From Candidatus Glassbacteria bacterium (GTDB lineage: Bacteria > Gemmatimonadota > Glassbacteria > GWA2-58-10): a stretch of 38,149 nt of DNA. Position 1 is the stretch's first letter. Each line of letters opens with the position of its first letter. Location of the stretch: the NCBI GenBank assembly GCA_019456185.1, contig VRUH01000013.1:3092-41240 (forward strand), read 5' to 3'. The position numbers and the translations under genes are program-made. This document shows positions 1-7,399 of this stretch, one piece after another. The notes beneath the pieces are model-generated. The model saw only the letters and a program-made list of their open reading frames with translations, was not told the DNA's origin and ran no database searches.

Positions 1-339
1 ACAGGCAGCCCTGAATGATTCAGCGGCAGGCAGCACGAGACTCAGCCCGCCGGGCCAGTATTTTGCCGCGAGTTCGCGCGCTGCCTGCGGAACGCCGATA
101 CAGATCCGGTCGATCCAGCCGGCCGAGGGCACCAGTACGATCAGCGGCTTCTCCTCGTCGCGGCCCTTGATACGTCTGATTCTGCTCACCGCCTCCGGCA
201 TGTCGAAACGGCAGCCGTAACCGTGGATCGTGGCCGTGGGATGAATAAGCACTCCCCCGTCCTTTACAACGCCGGCTGCGCGCCCGGGCAGCTCAGCGGG
301 GAACGCGGCCCCCTCTATCCCGACAAGCTGTTCAGTCAC
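1..339 (-). CDS. tsaC: Threonylcarbamoyl-AMP synthase-like (Sua5/YciO/YrdC family), 3' part missing
   Basis: Family members make threonylcarbamoyl-AMP from threonine, bicarbonate and ATP for the t6A37 modification of ANN-decoding tRNAs. The visible 113 residues hold the family core: GGVLIHPT at residues 28-35, then HGYGC, then KGRDEEKPL at 58-66, matching the usual GG(V)xxxPTDTxYGL and KxRxxxKPL motifs. The first motif is altered (PTATIHGYG instead of PTDTVYGLG), so a YciO-like paralogue is possible. The start is GTG at 339-337, immediately after the purE stop and in the same frame; GGGGAAGG lies just upstream, inside the end of purE, so translational coupling is likely. The gene runs off the left edge. 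Family assignment is good; the exact subfamily is uncertain. Confidence 0.75.
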   Translation of the reverse strand, partial: MTEQLVGIEGAAFPAELPGRAAGVVKDGGVLIHPTATIHGYGCRFDMPEAVSRIRRIKGRDEEKPLIVLVPSAGWIDRICIGVPQAARELAAKYWPGGLSLVLPAAESFRAAC

Positions 340-741
340 TCACGCCTTCCCCAGGATACGGATCGCCAGAAGGGCGGCGTTCCTGGCCTCGTCGATACCC
401 ACGGCAGCCACGGGCACACCGGGAGGCATCTGGACTATCGCCAACAGGGCGTCGATACCCTGCAGCGCTCCCGAGGCGACCGGGACGCCGATCACAGGCA
501 GCTTGCACAGCGATGCGCAATAGCCCGGCAACGCCGCGGACATGCCCGCACCGGCAATAATCACCCCCGTCCCGTCGCGCTCGGCCCTCTCCACCAGCGC
601 ACGGGTCCCGTCGGGGTCGCGATGAGCGCTGGAGACATGGGTCACAAACTCGATTCCCGCCTCTTTGAGGATATCCTCGGCTTTCGCCATCACGTTACGG
701 TCGGATTCGCTGCCCATAATAATCATCACTTGTGCCGCCAT
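340..741 (-). CDS. purE: N5-carboxyaminoimidazole ribonucleotide mutase (PurE)
   Basis: PurE acts at the carboxylation step of de novo purine synthesis, converting N5-CAIR to CAIR (class I) or carboxylating AIR (class II). The 133-aa product has GSESD at 10-14, SAHRDP at 38-43, then AGAGMSAALPG, PVIGVPV and QMPPGVPVAAVGID near the C terminus. Two places depart from the E. coli type: SAHRTP is SAHRDP, and the GGAAHLPG loop is GMSAALPG, losing its His. From memory this loop resembles archaeal class-I PurE proteins, so activity is still expected. ATG at 741 is chosen because GGAG precedes it by about 11 nt; a longer reading of 18 residues has no family support. It has its own predicted promoter and abuts the Sua5-like gene. 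No purK is in the window. Confidence 0.9.
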   Translation of the reverse strand: MAAQVMIIMGSESDRNVMAKAEDILKEAGIEFVTHVSSAHRDPDGTRALVERAERDGTGVIIAGAGMSAALPGYCASLCKLPVIGVPVASGALQGIDALLAIVQMPPGVPVAAVGIDEARNAALLAIRILGKA

Positions 742-815
742 CAGTACACACTCCGTGGTTTCGGACGGTCTCACGCGGATTACCGGTTTCCGCAATTATT
801 TTTCCGTAAAAGTCG

Positions 816-844
816 AATTTAGAGCCGTTTGCCGGACAAGTCAA
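816..844 (-). promoter_or_regulatory. Predicted sigma-70 promoter of purE
   Basis: On the minus strand TTGACT (839-844) and TAAATT (816-821) are separated by exactly 17 nt. The box lies in the 120-nt gap between the phosphorylase stop and purE. Transcription would begin near 809, giving a leader of roughly 70 nt for purE and the Sua5-like gene. This suggests the pair can be expressed apart from mqnC and the phosphorylase. Confidence 0.55.
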
Positions 845-861
845 CCGGAGGTCAGGATAAG

Positions 862-1773
862 TTACTCCGGCAGGCCAATCCAACCATGCCAGTCCTCGCC
901 AACGCGTCCCTCGCGCCGATAGCGCAGCATGGCCTGCGAGCACGGGCACTGCCTGGCGGCTGACGGGTCGATCAGGGCGGCAAGCTCCCGGACCACGTCC
1001 GCGAGACCCTGGACAGCTTCACCTACTCTTTCAACCCGGTCTCCCTCCAGCATGCCCTCGAACAGCTCACCGCCCCTGAACGGCAGCTCGCCTACGCCCT
1101 CCGCCCAGTTGGCCACGTAGCACAGCGGGTGATAACAGATTTCCAGTTCACGGGCCAGGAAGACCTCCGGGGCCAAAGTCATGCCCACCAGATCGCCGCC
1201 CAGACGAGAAATCATCCGGACCTCGTCGGCGGTCTCCAGCCGGGGGCCTTCGGTAGCCGCGTAGACTCCGCCATCGTGGTACTTGTTTCCCCTGCTTGCC
1301 AGAACCCTGAGCATCACAGCGTGAAGATCGGGACAGAAGACAGGATGCTGACGGATAAAGCCCAGGCCAGTGCCGTGGTAGAACGTATCCTGACGGTGTC
1401 TGGTGAGATCGATTATCCCGTCGGGAAGCACGTAATCGCCCGGCTCGAACCGTTGGTCGACAGCGCCGGGACCGCTCCAGGCGATTAGCCGGGTTGTGCC
1501 GATCTCTTTCAACGCGTAGATCAGCGCGCGATAGTTGACATCCCAGGCGCCCACGCGGTAGCCCTCGCGACCATGGCGCGAAACAAACGCCAGCGGTCCC
1601 GCGTGCTCACCGGGCTCGATCAGTAGGATTCCATCCACCCGGCCGAACGGAGTATCCACCGCGATTTCGTCCAGTACCGTGCCGATTTTTCCCAGGTCCA
1701 GCTCGTATGCTCCGCTGCCGCCGATTACAGCCAGGCCGGTGAAGGTATCGGGAATCGTAATCTTAGCGCCCAA
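862..1773 (-). CDS. Purine nucleoside / methylthioinosine phosphorylase family protein (MTAP-like)
   Basis: The 303-aa protein belongs to the PNP/MTAP family 2 phosphorylases that cleave purine nucleosides with phosphate. IGGSGAY (17-23), SRHG (65-68), GPRLETADE (176-184) and GMTLAPE (197-203) mark the phosphate and ribose sites. At the base-binding loop it reads VANWAEG (220-226). MTAP enzymes for 6-aminopurines have two Asp there (ATDYDCW type), whereas Pseudomonas methylthioinosine phosphorylase has a VNWAAG type. A 6-oxopurine substrate is therefore inferred. A C-terminal tail of about 30 residues with CPCS is unusual. Translation starts at TTG, 5 nt after GGAGG, 16 nt behind mqnC. Possible roles are methylthioadenosine/inosine salvage or a futalosine-pathway step. 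Confidence 0.85.
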   Translation of the reverse strand: MGAKITIPDTFTGLAVIGGSGAYELDLGKIGTVLDEIAVDTPFGRVDGILLIEPGEHAGPLAFVSRHGREGYRVGAWDVNYRALIYALKEIGTTRLIAWSGPGAVDQRFEPGDYVLPDGIIDLTRHRQDTFYHGTGLGFIRQHPVFCPDLHAVMLRVLASRGNKYHDGGVYAATEGPRLETADEVRMISRLGGDLVGMTLAPEVFLARELEICYHPLCYVANWAEGVGELPFRGGELFEGMLEGDRVERVGEAVQGLADVVRELAALIDPSAARQCPCSQAMLRYRREGRVGEDWHGWIGLPE

Positions 1774-1789
1774 ATTATCCTCCGGTTGT

Positions 1790-2821
1790 TCAGAGATAGC
1801 GGATAACCGAATAATCCTGCCGCCTGAGCGCGGGCTTGAATCCGGACTGGCGGATCAGGCGCGAAATCACCTGCTCGTCCATCACCTTGAACCGGCAGCC
1901 GGCGGCCCGGACCACATTTTCCTCCAGCATCGTGCTGCCGAAATCGTTAGCGCCGAAATGGAGCGCCATCTGGGCGATATCAGGTCCCTGGGTTACCCAG
2001 GAGGCCTGAACCGAAGGGACGTTGTCCAGCAGCACCCGGCCGGCGGCCAGGATGCGGAGATAAAGGGCAGGCAGGGTTTTGAGCCGGGGCATGCGCGTGT
2101 TGTCGGGCTGGAAACTCCAGGGAATAAACGCGGTAAAACCGCCGGTCTCCTCCTGCAGCTTGCGGATATGGCGAAAGTGGATTACGACTTCCCGCATGGT
2201 TTCTCCCAGCCCGTAGACCATCGTGGCGGTTGTGCGTATGCCCATCCGGTGTGCGGTTTCGTGAATCGCCAGCCATTTTTTTACGCCGACCTTGTTCGGG
2301 CTGACCGCCTTGCGTACCCGCGCGCACAGCATCTCCGCTCCGGCGCCGGGTATCGAGTCGAGGCCGGCGTCGCGCAGCCTGCCGATAACCTGCCCGTGGC
2401 TCAGGCCGGCAAGAGCGCAGAGATGGTCGATCTCCGGCGCGGAGAATGCGTGTACGTGGATCGAGTGATGAGTTTTTATGTAGCGCAGCAGTCCCTCGTA
2501 CCAGCTCAGAGGCAATTCGGGATGGAGGCCGCCCTGGAGCAGTATCTGGACCGCTCCCAGCTTTTTCGCCTCCTCGATCTTCTCCCCCACCTGCTCGTAG
2601 GCCAGCACATAGCCGCCGTTTCGTCCCGGAGCGCGATGGAAGGCGCAGAACCGGCAGCGGCTTACACAGACGTTGGTATAGTTGATGTTGCGATCGTTGA
2701 TAAACGTCACCACGCCATCCGGGTGCATCCGCCTGCGAACCTCGTCGGCCTGGTGGGCCAACTCGTGAAGGCCGGTGTGCTCCAGCAATTCCAAGCCCCT
2801 GCTGATAAAACTGCCGCTCAT
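1790..2821 (-). CDS. mqnC: Cyclic dehypoxanthinyl futalosine synthase (MqnC)
   Basis: MqnC is the radical-SAM enzyme of the futalosine menaquinone pathway that cyclises dehypoxanthine futalosine. The 343-aa protein carries the CxxxCxxC cluster motif at Cys52, Cys56 and Cys59, preceded by RNINYTNVC. QGGLHPELPLSWYE, HAFSAPEI and GLDSIPGAGAE are the features that separate MqnC from its paralogue MqnE, which has VGGCHP and LGSMPGGGGE. Length is typical. ATG at 2821 follows GGGAAAGGG. It heads an operon with the MTAP-like phosphorylase 16 nt downstream. mqnA, mqnB and mqnD are not in the window; mqnE is about 2.3 kb away behind the antiporter. Confidence 0.95.
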   Translation of the reverse strand: MSGSFISRGLELLEHTGLHELAHQADEVRRRMHPDGVVTFINDRNINYTNVCVSRCRFCAFHRAPGRNGGYVLAYEQVGEKIEEAKKLGAVQILLQGGLHPELPLSWYEGLLRYIKTHHSIHVHAFSAPEIDHLCALAGLSHGQVIGRLRDAGLDSIPGAGAEMLCARVRKAVSPNKVGVKKWLAIHETAHRMGIRTTATMVYGLGETMREVVIHFRHIRKLQEETGGFTAFIPWSFQPDNTRMPRLKTLPALYLRILAAGRVLLDNVPSVQASWVTQGPDIAQMALHFGANDFGSTMLEENVVRAAGCRFKVMDEQVISRLIRQSGFKPALRRQDYSVIRYL

Positions 2822-2868
2822 CCCTTTCCCCGGTTCATTCTTGAATTGCCCGTATCGGACAAATATTA

Positions 2869-2898
2869 AATATAATTTCTTATCCTGTTTTCAACCAA
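2869..2898 (-). promoter_or_regulatory. Possible promoter of mqnC
   Basis: TTGGTT (2893-2898) and TATATT (2869-2874) on the minus strand are 18 nt apart, between the nhaD terminator and mqnC. The -10 is good and the -35 is poor. A promoter is needed here because the terminator lies directly upstream. Confidence is modest. Confidence 0.4.
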
Positions 2899-2911
2899 CC
2901 AAATCCGCTGG

Positions 2912-2950
2912 GAAAAAAACAGGCGGAAACCCGTGCCGGGCTCCGCCTGT
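2912..2950 (-). terminator. Rho-independent terminator after nhaD
   Basis: On the minus strand, ACAGGCGGA pairs with TCCGCCTGT (9 bp, with further GC pairing inside the loop) and is followed by seven T. It starts 28 nt after the antiporter stop codon and separates that gene from mqnC. Confidence 0.9.
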
Positions 2951-2978
2951 GGACCTGCCAAACTCAGTCCTGTCCGAG

Positions 2979-4448
2979 CTAAAAGAAAATCAGGGTTACC
3001 ACGAAGAACAACGGGATCAGAATTCCGCCTGAGTACAGCATGAAACCGAAAAAGCTGGGCATGCTGACTCCGCTCTCTTCGGCGATCGAGCGCACCATGA
3101 AATTGGGCGCGTTACCGATATAGGTATTGGCGCCCATGAACACCGCTCCGCAACTGATCGCCAACAGGTATGTTTTGTAAGTCGTCATCAACTCCGGAAC
3201 ACCTACCGCCTCGGGGACTCCAGGCATCAGTTGGCCCAGCGCACTGTTGAAAAATGTCAGGTAGGTCGGCGCGTTGTCCAGGAAACTGGAGAGTATGCCC
3301 GTTACCCAGAAATAATGCCGCGGCTCCTTGACTGTCTCCACCAGGAACGCCAGCGCGCCGTGCTCGCCCGCGCGAAGGATCATCAGGGCCGGGATGATGG
3401 TCATGAAAATCCCGGCGAACAGGTAGGCCACCTCCAGGATCGGAAACCAGGTGAACTCGTTTTCGCGCCGGAGTGCGTTCGGGGTGAAATGCAGCGACAG
3501 CAGGCCCATCGCCACTATCAGCACATCGCGCATGATATTCTGGATGCCCACGTGCACGCCGCCGATATTGACCTCGCCCAGGTGCAGCATTCCGCTCATC
3601 AGCACGCTGCCCATGATCCCCATCAGGAAAATCAGGTTGTAGAGACCGACGATGCTGATTTTTCCCTTCTCGCCTGCTTCGTCCCGGGCCTGCGTTCGGC
3701 CGGCTTGCTCCCTCCGGTAGAGAATCGTATCGATTACGAAGAACAGCACGAGCAGAATCACCGCCACGAACGACATCATCGGCAGCAATTTCATGGTCCA
3801 GAAGAAAGAGACGCCGTGCAGGAATCCCAGGAACAGGGGCGGGTCGCCCAACGGTGTCAGGCTGCCGCCGATATTGGCGACGAGGAAGATGAAAAACACG
3901 ACGATATGAACCTTGCTTTTCCGGTCGCGGTTGGAACGGATCAGGGGGCGGATCAGCAGCATGGCCGCGCCGGTGGTCCCGACCCATGATGCGATCAGCG
4001 TGCCGATCAGCAGGAACGTTGTATTGACAAGCGGAGTGCCCTTGAGCTTTCCGCGCACCAGAATCCCCCCGCTGGCGGTGTACAGGCCCCAGAGCAGGAT
4101 GATAAAGGGGATATAGTCGGCGAGGTAGATATGCAGGATCTCGTACAGGGCGGCGCCGCCATAGGCGATCAGAAACGGAATGGCGAACAGCAACGCCCAG
4201 GCCGCACTGATTTTTGGAAAATGATGGTGCCAGAAATGGGGCGCGACCAGCGGGAAAACAGCGATACTGAGCAGGAGCCCAGCGAACGGGACAATCGACC
4301 ACAGGGGCAGATTGCCGCCGAGATCAGGCCCGGCATGATGTCCGCCGCCCTCGGCAGCCAGCAGCAGCCCGCCGCCGATAAGAATGTCGAGCAGACTCAG
4401 AGCTCCGGCCGCAGCCAACACGTAAGCCAACAACTTCGGATTTCGCAT
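2979..4448 (-). CDS. Na+/H+ antiporter, NhaD-like (ion transporter superfamily)
   Basis: This is a 489-aa integral inner-membrane protein with about a dozen hydrophobic segments, the first covering residues 8-30. LTPLGDPPLFLGFL near residue 200 and DNAPTYLTF and GANTYIGNAPNFMV in the second half are hallmarks of NhaD-type and related CitMHS/ArsB-fold antiporters, where the Asn/Asp-rich helix breaks bind the ion. NhaD proteins exchange cytoplasmic Na+ or Li+ for protons. A His-rich stretch (GGGHHAGP) follows the first membrane segment. ATG at 4448 is preceded by GGAG at 8 nt spacing. It is monocistronic, bounded by its own promoter and a strong terminator, so it looks like an independently regulated insert between the two mqn genes. 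Confidence 0.85.
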   Translation of the reverse strand: MRNPKLLAYVLAAAGALSLLDILIGGGLLLAAEGGGHHAGPDLGGNLPLWSIVPFAGLLLSIAVFPLVAPHFWHHHFPKISAAWALLFAIPFLIAYGGAALYEILHIYLADYIPFIILLWGLYTASGGILVRGKLKGTPLVNTTFLLIGTLIASWVGTTGAAMLLIRPLIRSNRDRKSKVHIVVFFIFLVANIGGSLTPLGDPPLFLGFLHGVSFFWTMKLLPMMSFVAVILLVLFFVIDTILYRREQAGRTQARDEAGEKGKISIVGLYNLIFLMGIMGSVLMSGMLHLGEVNIGGVHVGIQNIMRDVLIVAMGLLSLHFTPNALRRENEFTWFPILEVAYLFAGIFMTIIPALMILRAGEHGALAFLVETVKEPRHYFWVTGILSSFLDNAPTYLTFFNSALGQLMPGVPEAVGVPELMTTYKTYLLAISCGAVFMGANTYIGNAPNFMVRSIAEESGVSMPSFFGFMLYSGGILIPLFFVVTLIFF

Positions 4449-4501
4449 CTCGATACTCCGTTATTCGATTCAGATGTGATCCGGCCGAAAGCGAAGCGTC
4501 T

Positions 4502-4530
4502 AATTTAAGGTGTCGTTACGTGTTTGCCAA
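4502..4530 (-). promoter_or_regulatory. Predicted sigma-70 promoter of the Na+/H+ antiporter gene
   Basis: TTGGCA (4525-4530) and TAAATT (4502-4507) on the minus strand are 17 nt apart, giving a start site near 4495 and a leader of about 45 nt. The -10 is identical to the one proposed for purE. Confidence 0.55.
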
Positions 4531-4586
4531 TATTTTCAGGGATAGCCGTGCAGCGCAAACCAATCAGGCAGGCTGCAAATGAACTA

Positions 4587-4712
4587 CCCCGCAGCAGAGC
4601 TGCGAGGTATCAAAAGGTTTTATTTGATCCTTTTTAGCCCCACCCCCACGGGCGGACACATGGGTCCGCCCCTACATTTCGATTGGAACTAGTTACCCCG
4701 GAGCAAGCTCCG
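4587..4712. repeat. Cluster of three short palindromic, REP-like elements in a 321-bp non-coding gap
   Basis: The gap 4449-4769 has no gene. It holds three palindromes. At 4590-4604 CGCAGC pairs with GCTGCG; at 4699-4712 CGGAGC pairs with GCTCCG; between them 4650-4671 is a 22-nt palindrome of GGGCGGAC and GTCCGCCC arms with one mismatch. The outer two share a frame of ACCCCG before and CGAGG after, so they are copies of one element type. From memory, the central GGGCGGAC...GTCCGCCC element, with flanking CCCAC and CCTAC, recurs in intergenic DNA of several uncultured bacterial phyla. Translating it yields the well-known spurious peptide GADPCVRP. No function is claimed. Confidence 0.6.
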
Positions 4713-4769
4713 AGGAATTCTTTTCGATTAATGTCGAAAGTATCCCCTGAAAGCCGGGCGATGGTTTGC

Positions 4770-5066
4770 TTACAGGTACAGCTCGAGCCACTGGAGAATT
4801 TCGCTGTTGTATTTTTCCGGCGGCAGGAAATGCTGCTCGTCATACTCGACCTGGGGGCCGCGCCAGGGCCAGTTATCGTAAACCAGCGGCTCCAGCGGAA
4901 GCTCTTTATCGTACTCAAAAGATTCTTTTATCTGCTCAAAAGCGAGATCGTCCACCGGTGGTTCGATAGCAGATACGGCATTCTGAGAAAAGATATCCCT
5001 TGAAATGCAAAGAGTTAAGCAGGCAGAGATTAGAAACGAGATGAAGAGAAGTCGTGGCCGGTTCAT
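4770..5066 (-). CDS. Small secreted protein of unknown function
   Basis: I do not recognise this 98-aa product. It begins with a clear signal peptide: MNRPR followed by a hydrophobic run to about residue 22, with likely cleavage near residues 28-34 (SQNAVSA). The mature part is acidic and rich in Pro, Tyr and Trp (YDNWPWRGPQVEYDE), with no Cys pair or known motif. ATG at 5066 is preferred over the adjacent ATG at 5069 because GGAGG stands 7 nt from it. The start is 22 nt behind the mqnE stop, so it is probably the last gene of that operon. The signal peptide and ribosome binding site support it as real. Confidence 0.6.
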   Translation of the reverse strand: MNRPRLLFISFLISACLTLCISRDIFSQNAVSAIEPPVDDLAFEQIKESFEYDKELPLEPLVYDNWPWRGPQVEYDEQHFLPPEKYNSEILQWLELYL

Positions 5067-5088
5067 CATATCCCCTCCGGTCGGGAAA

Positions 5089-6237
5089 TCAGCTCTGCAC
5101 GGGATTGTAAAGCGTATCCCGCTCCACCGGTGTGCGGCCGGCATCGCGGATCAGCTGTTCAAGTTTCTCAGCCGGCATGTGCTGGGGCGTGTCGGCTCCG
5201 GCTTCGTGGGTAATCTTCTCCTCAAGCACCGTGCCGTTGACATCATCCGCTCCGAAGAACAGCGACATCTGGGTCAGCGCAATCCCGAGCATGATCCAGA
5301 ACGCCTTGATATGCTTAATGTTATCCAGCAGCAGGCGCGAGATGGCGATAGTCTTGATCGTATCGATACCGCCAGCCTTGCTCAACTCCTCCAGCCTCGT
5401 GTTCCAGGGATGGAACAGCAGCGGGATAAACGAATTGAATCCTCCGGTCTCGTCCTGAAGCCCCCTGATTGCCAGCAGGTGGTCCACCCGGTCCTCCACA
5501 GCCTCGATATGGCCGAAGAGCATGGTGACATTGGTGGGGATTCCCAGCAGGTGGGCTTCGCGCATGACTTCCAGGTAGCGCTCGCCGCTGATTTTCTCGG
5601 GGCAGATTCGCTCGCGGACCCTGGGCGCGAATATCTCTCCCCCGCCTCCCGGCATGGAGCCGAGGCCGCTTTCGCGCAGGGCGGACAGGACCTCGCCGAC
5701 GCCGGTCCCCTCGACACGGGCGATATTGTCGATCTCGACCGCGGTGAAAGCCTGGAGGTGAGCGCGCGGGTATGCATCGGCCAAACTGCTCAACATCTCG
5801 CGGTAGTAGTCCAGCCTGGCCGATGGATGGCAGCCGCCGACAATGTGGAATTCGACAGCCTTATCGTGCCAGAGGTGCCCCGCCTTGGCCAGGATCTGGT
5901 CAACCGGCATGAAGAACGCCCCGTCCTGGTCCTCCTGACGGCGATAGGCGCAGAAGGTGCAGTTGTTGACGCAGACGTTGGTGTAATTGATATGCAGGTT
6001 GTTTATATAATAAACCCGGTCATCGTTTTTGAGGCGGTTGGCATGATCGGCCAGCCGCCCCAGACCGAGCAGGTCGTCAGTTTCAAACAGGGTCAACCCG
6101 TCCTCTCGCTCCAGCCGCCTTCCGGTGGCGAGTTTCCCGGCCACCTCAACCAGCCGCGGGTCGTAAAGGCCCTGCGTCAGTTCCAGCCCTATTTCCGCAC
6201 CTCCTCTAGTTGCACGCCAGCTCCCGAACCAGCTCAC
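5089..6237 (-). CDS. mqnE: Aminodeoxyfutalosine synthase (MqnE)
   Basis: MqnE is the radical-SAM enzyme that joins a 5'-deoxyadenosyl radical to 3-[(1-carboxyvinyl)oxy]benzoate to give 6-amino-6-deoxyfutalosine, the second step of futalosine-route menaquinone synthesis. The cluster motif is Cys89, Cys93, Cys96 in LHINYTNVCVNNCTFCAY. VGGCHP, LQAFTAVEID and LGSMPGGGGE distinguish it from MqnC. The start is doubtful. GTG at 6237 overlaps the acyl-CoA dehydrogenase gene by 32 nt and has no ribosome binding site, yet a strong AGGAGG sits at 6205-6200, just after that gene's stop. The codon 7 nt beyond it is ATA (6192-6190). Starting there would give the usual MqnE N terminus. Confidence 0.93.
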   Translation of the reverse strand: MSWFGSWRATRGGAEIGLELTQGLYDPRLVEVAGKLATGRRLEREDGLTLFETDDLLGLGRLADHANRLKNDDRVYYINNLHINYTNVCVNNCTFCAYRRQEDQDGAFFMPVDQILAKAGHLWHDKAVEFHIVGGCHPSARLDYYREMLSSLADAYPRAHLQAFTAVEIDNIARVEGTGVGEVLSALRESGLGSMPGGGGEIFAPRVRERICPEKISGERYLEVMREAHLLGIPTNVTMLFGHIEAVEDRVDHLLAIRGLQDETGGFNSFIPLLFHPWNTRLEELSKAGGIDTIKTIAISRLLLDNIKHIKAFWIMLGIALTQMSLFFGADDVNGTVLEEKITHEAGADTPQHMPAEKLEQLIRDAGRTPVERDTLYNPVQS

Positions 6238-7360
6238 CGGCGATAATCTGCCGCTGAATCTGGTTCGTACCCTCGTAGATCTGGCAGATCTTCGCGTCGC
6301 GGAAGAATTTCTCCACCGGGTAATCTTTCATGTAACCGTAGCCACCCATAACCTGGATCGCATCGGTAGTCACTTTCATCGCCACGTCGCTGGGGAACAC
6401 CTTGCACATGGCGCTTTCCTTGCCGTAATGGCGCGCGCCGCTGTCGATCATGCGGGCCACCTGGTAGGTCAGTCCGCGGGCGGCCTCGATCTGGATCGCC
6501 ATGTCGGCCAGCATGAAACTGACCGCCTGGAAATTGAGAATCGACTGGCCGAACTGCTGACGGGTATGGGCGTAGTTGAGCGCGGCTTCGTACGCACCCT
6601 GGGCGATCCCCACCGCCTGTGCGCCGATCCCCGGACGGGACTTGTCGAAAGTGCGCATGGCCACCCCGAAGCCCGCTCCCTCACGGCCCAGCAGATTACC
6701 TCTGGGAATCACGCAGTCCTCGAAAATGACCTCGTAGGTGGCGGAACAGCGGATACCGAGCTTATCTTCCTTCTTGCCGAACTTGAGGCCCTCCGTGCCT
6801 TTTTCCACCACGAACGCGCTGATCCCGCGGGCGCCCTTTTCCTTGTCGGTTTTGGCGAACACGGTGTAGGTGTGGGCTTCCTTGCCGTTGGTGATCCACT
6901 GTTTGGTTCCGTTGAGCACGTACTCGTTGCCAACCTTGCGCGCGAAAGTCTGGAGATTGCCCGCATCACTGCCGGCCCCGGACTCGGTGAGGCAGAAAGC
7001 GGCGTATTTCTCGCCGGAGGCGATCGGGGGCAGGAAGCGCTTTCTCTGCGCGTCATCACCGCCAATGATAATCGGGAAACTTCCCAGGGCGCTGGCCGCA
7101 TAGGTAACTCCCACGCCGCCGCAGGCGCGGCTGATTTCCTCGGTCGCAATCACCAGCTCGAGCACGCCCAGACCGACCCCGTCGTATTCCTCGGGGATGT
7201 AGATTGCCGGCAGGCCCGCCTCGGCTATTTCGGCCATGATTTTATGGGGAAACTCAGCGTCACGGTCAAGCTGCTCGCGTTGCGGTACGATATGAGTTTC
7301 AGCGATTCTGCGCGCCAGGCGCTTGATCTCCAACTGCTCTTCAGTCAGAAAATAATCCAT
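6206..7360 (-). CDS. Acyl-CoA dehydrogenase (short-chain/butyryl-type)
   Basis: This 384-aa flavoprotein should introduce a trans double bond at C2-C3 of an acyl-CoA and pass electrons to an ETF. AFCLTESGAGSD and WITNG in the middle domain, DKLGIRCSAT, and the C-terminal QVMGGYGYMKDYPVEKFFRDAK are family signatures. The catalytic base is the Glu of IYEGTNQIQR near residue 367, where short- and medium-chain enzymes carry it. Length and sequence suggest the butyryl-CoA/short-chain type, but chain length cannot be settled here. It lies 39 nt behind rnc and overlaps the nominal mqnE start. No etfAB or thiolase is nearby, so a link to beta-oxidation is not shown by context. Confidence 0.93.
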   Translation of the reverse strand: MDYFLTEEQLEIKRLARRIAETHIVPQREQLDRDAEFPHKIMAEIAEAGLPAIYIPEEYDGVGLGVLELVIATEEISRACGGVGVTYAASALGSFPIIIGGDDAQRKRFLPPIASGEKYAAFCLTESGAGSDAGNLQTFARKVGNEYVLNGTKQWITNGKEAHTYTVFAKTDKEKGARGISAFVVEKGTEGLKFGKKEDKLGIRCSATYEVIFEDCVIPRGNLLGREGAGFGVAMRTFDKSRPGIGAQAVGIAQGAYEAALNYAHTRQQFGQSILNFQAVSFMLADMAIQIEAARGLTYQVARMIDSGARHYGKESAMCKVFPSDVAMKVTTDAIQVMGGYGYMKDYPVEKFFRDAKICQIYEGTNQIQRQIIAGELVRELACN

Positions 7361-7399
7361 TACATTTCTCCCGGGAATTTATACTGGCAGTGTCATTCG

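Noticed and set aside
4634-4918. 94-codon minus-strand frame ending in GADPCVRPWGWG
   Set aside because: It arises from translation of an intergenic palindromic repeat and overlaps a better supported small secreted gene.
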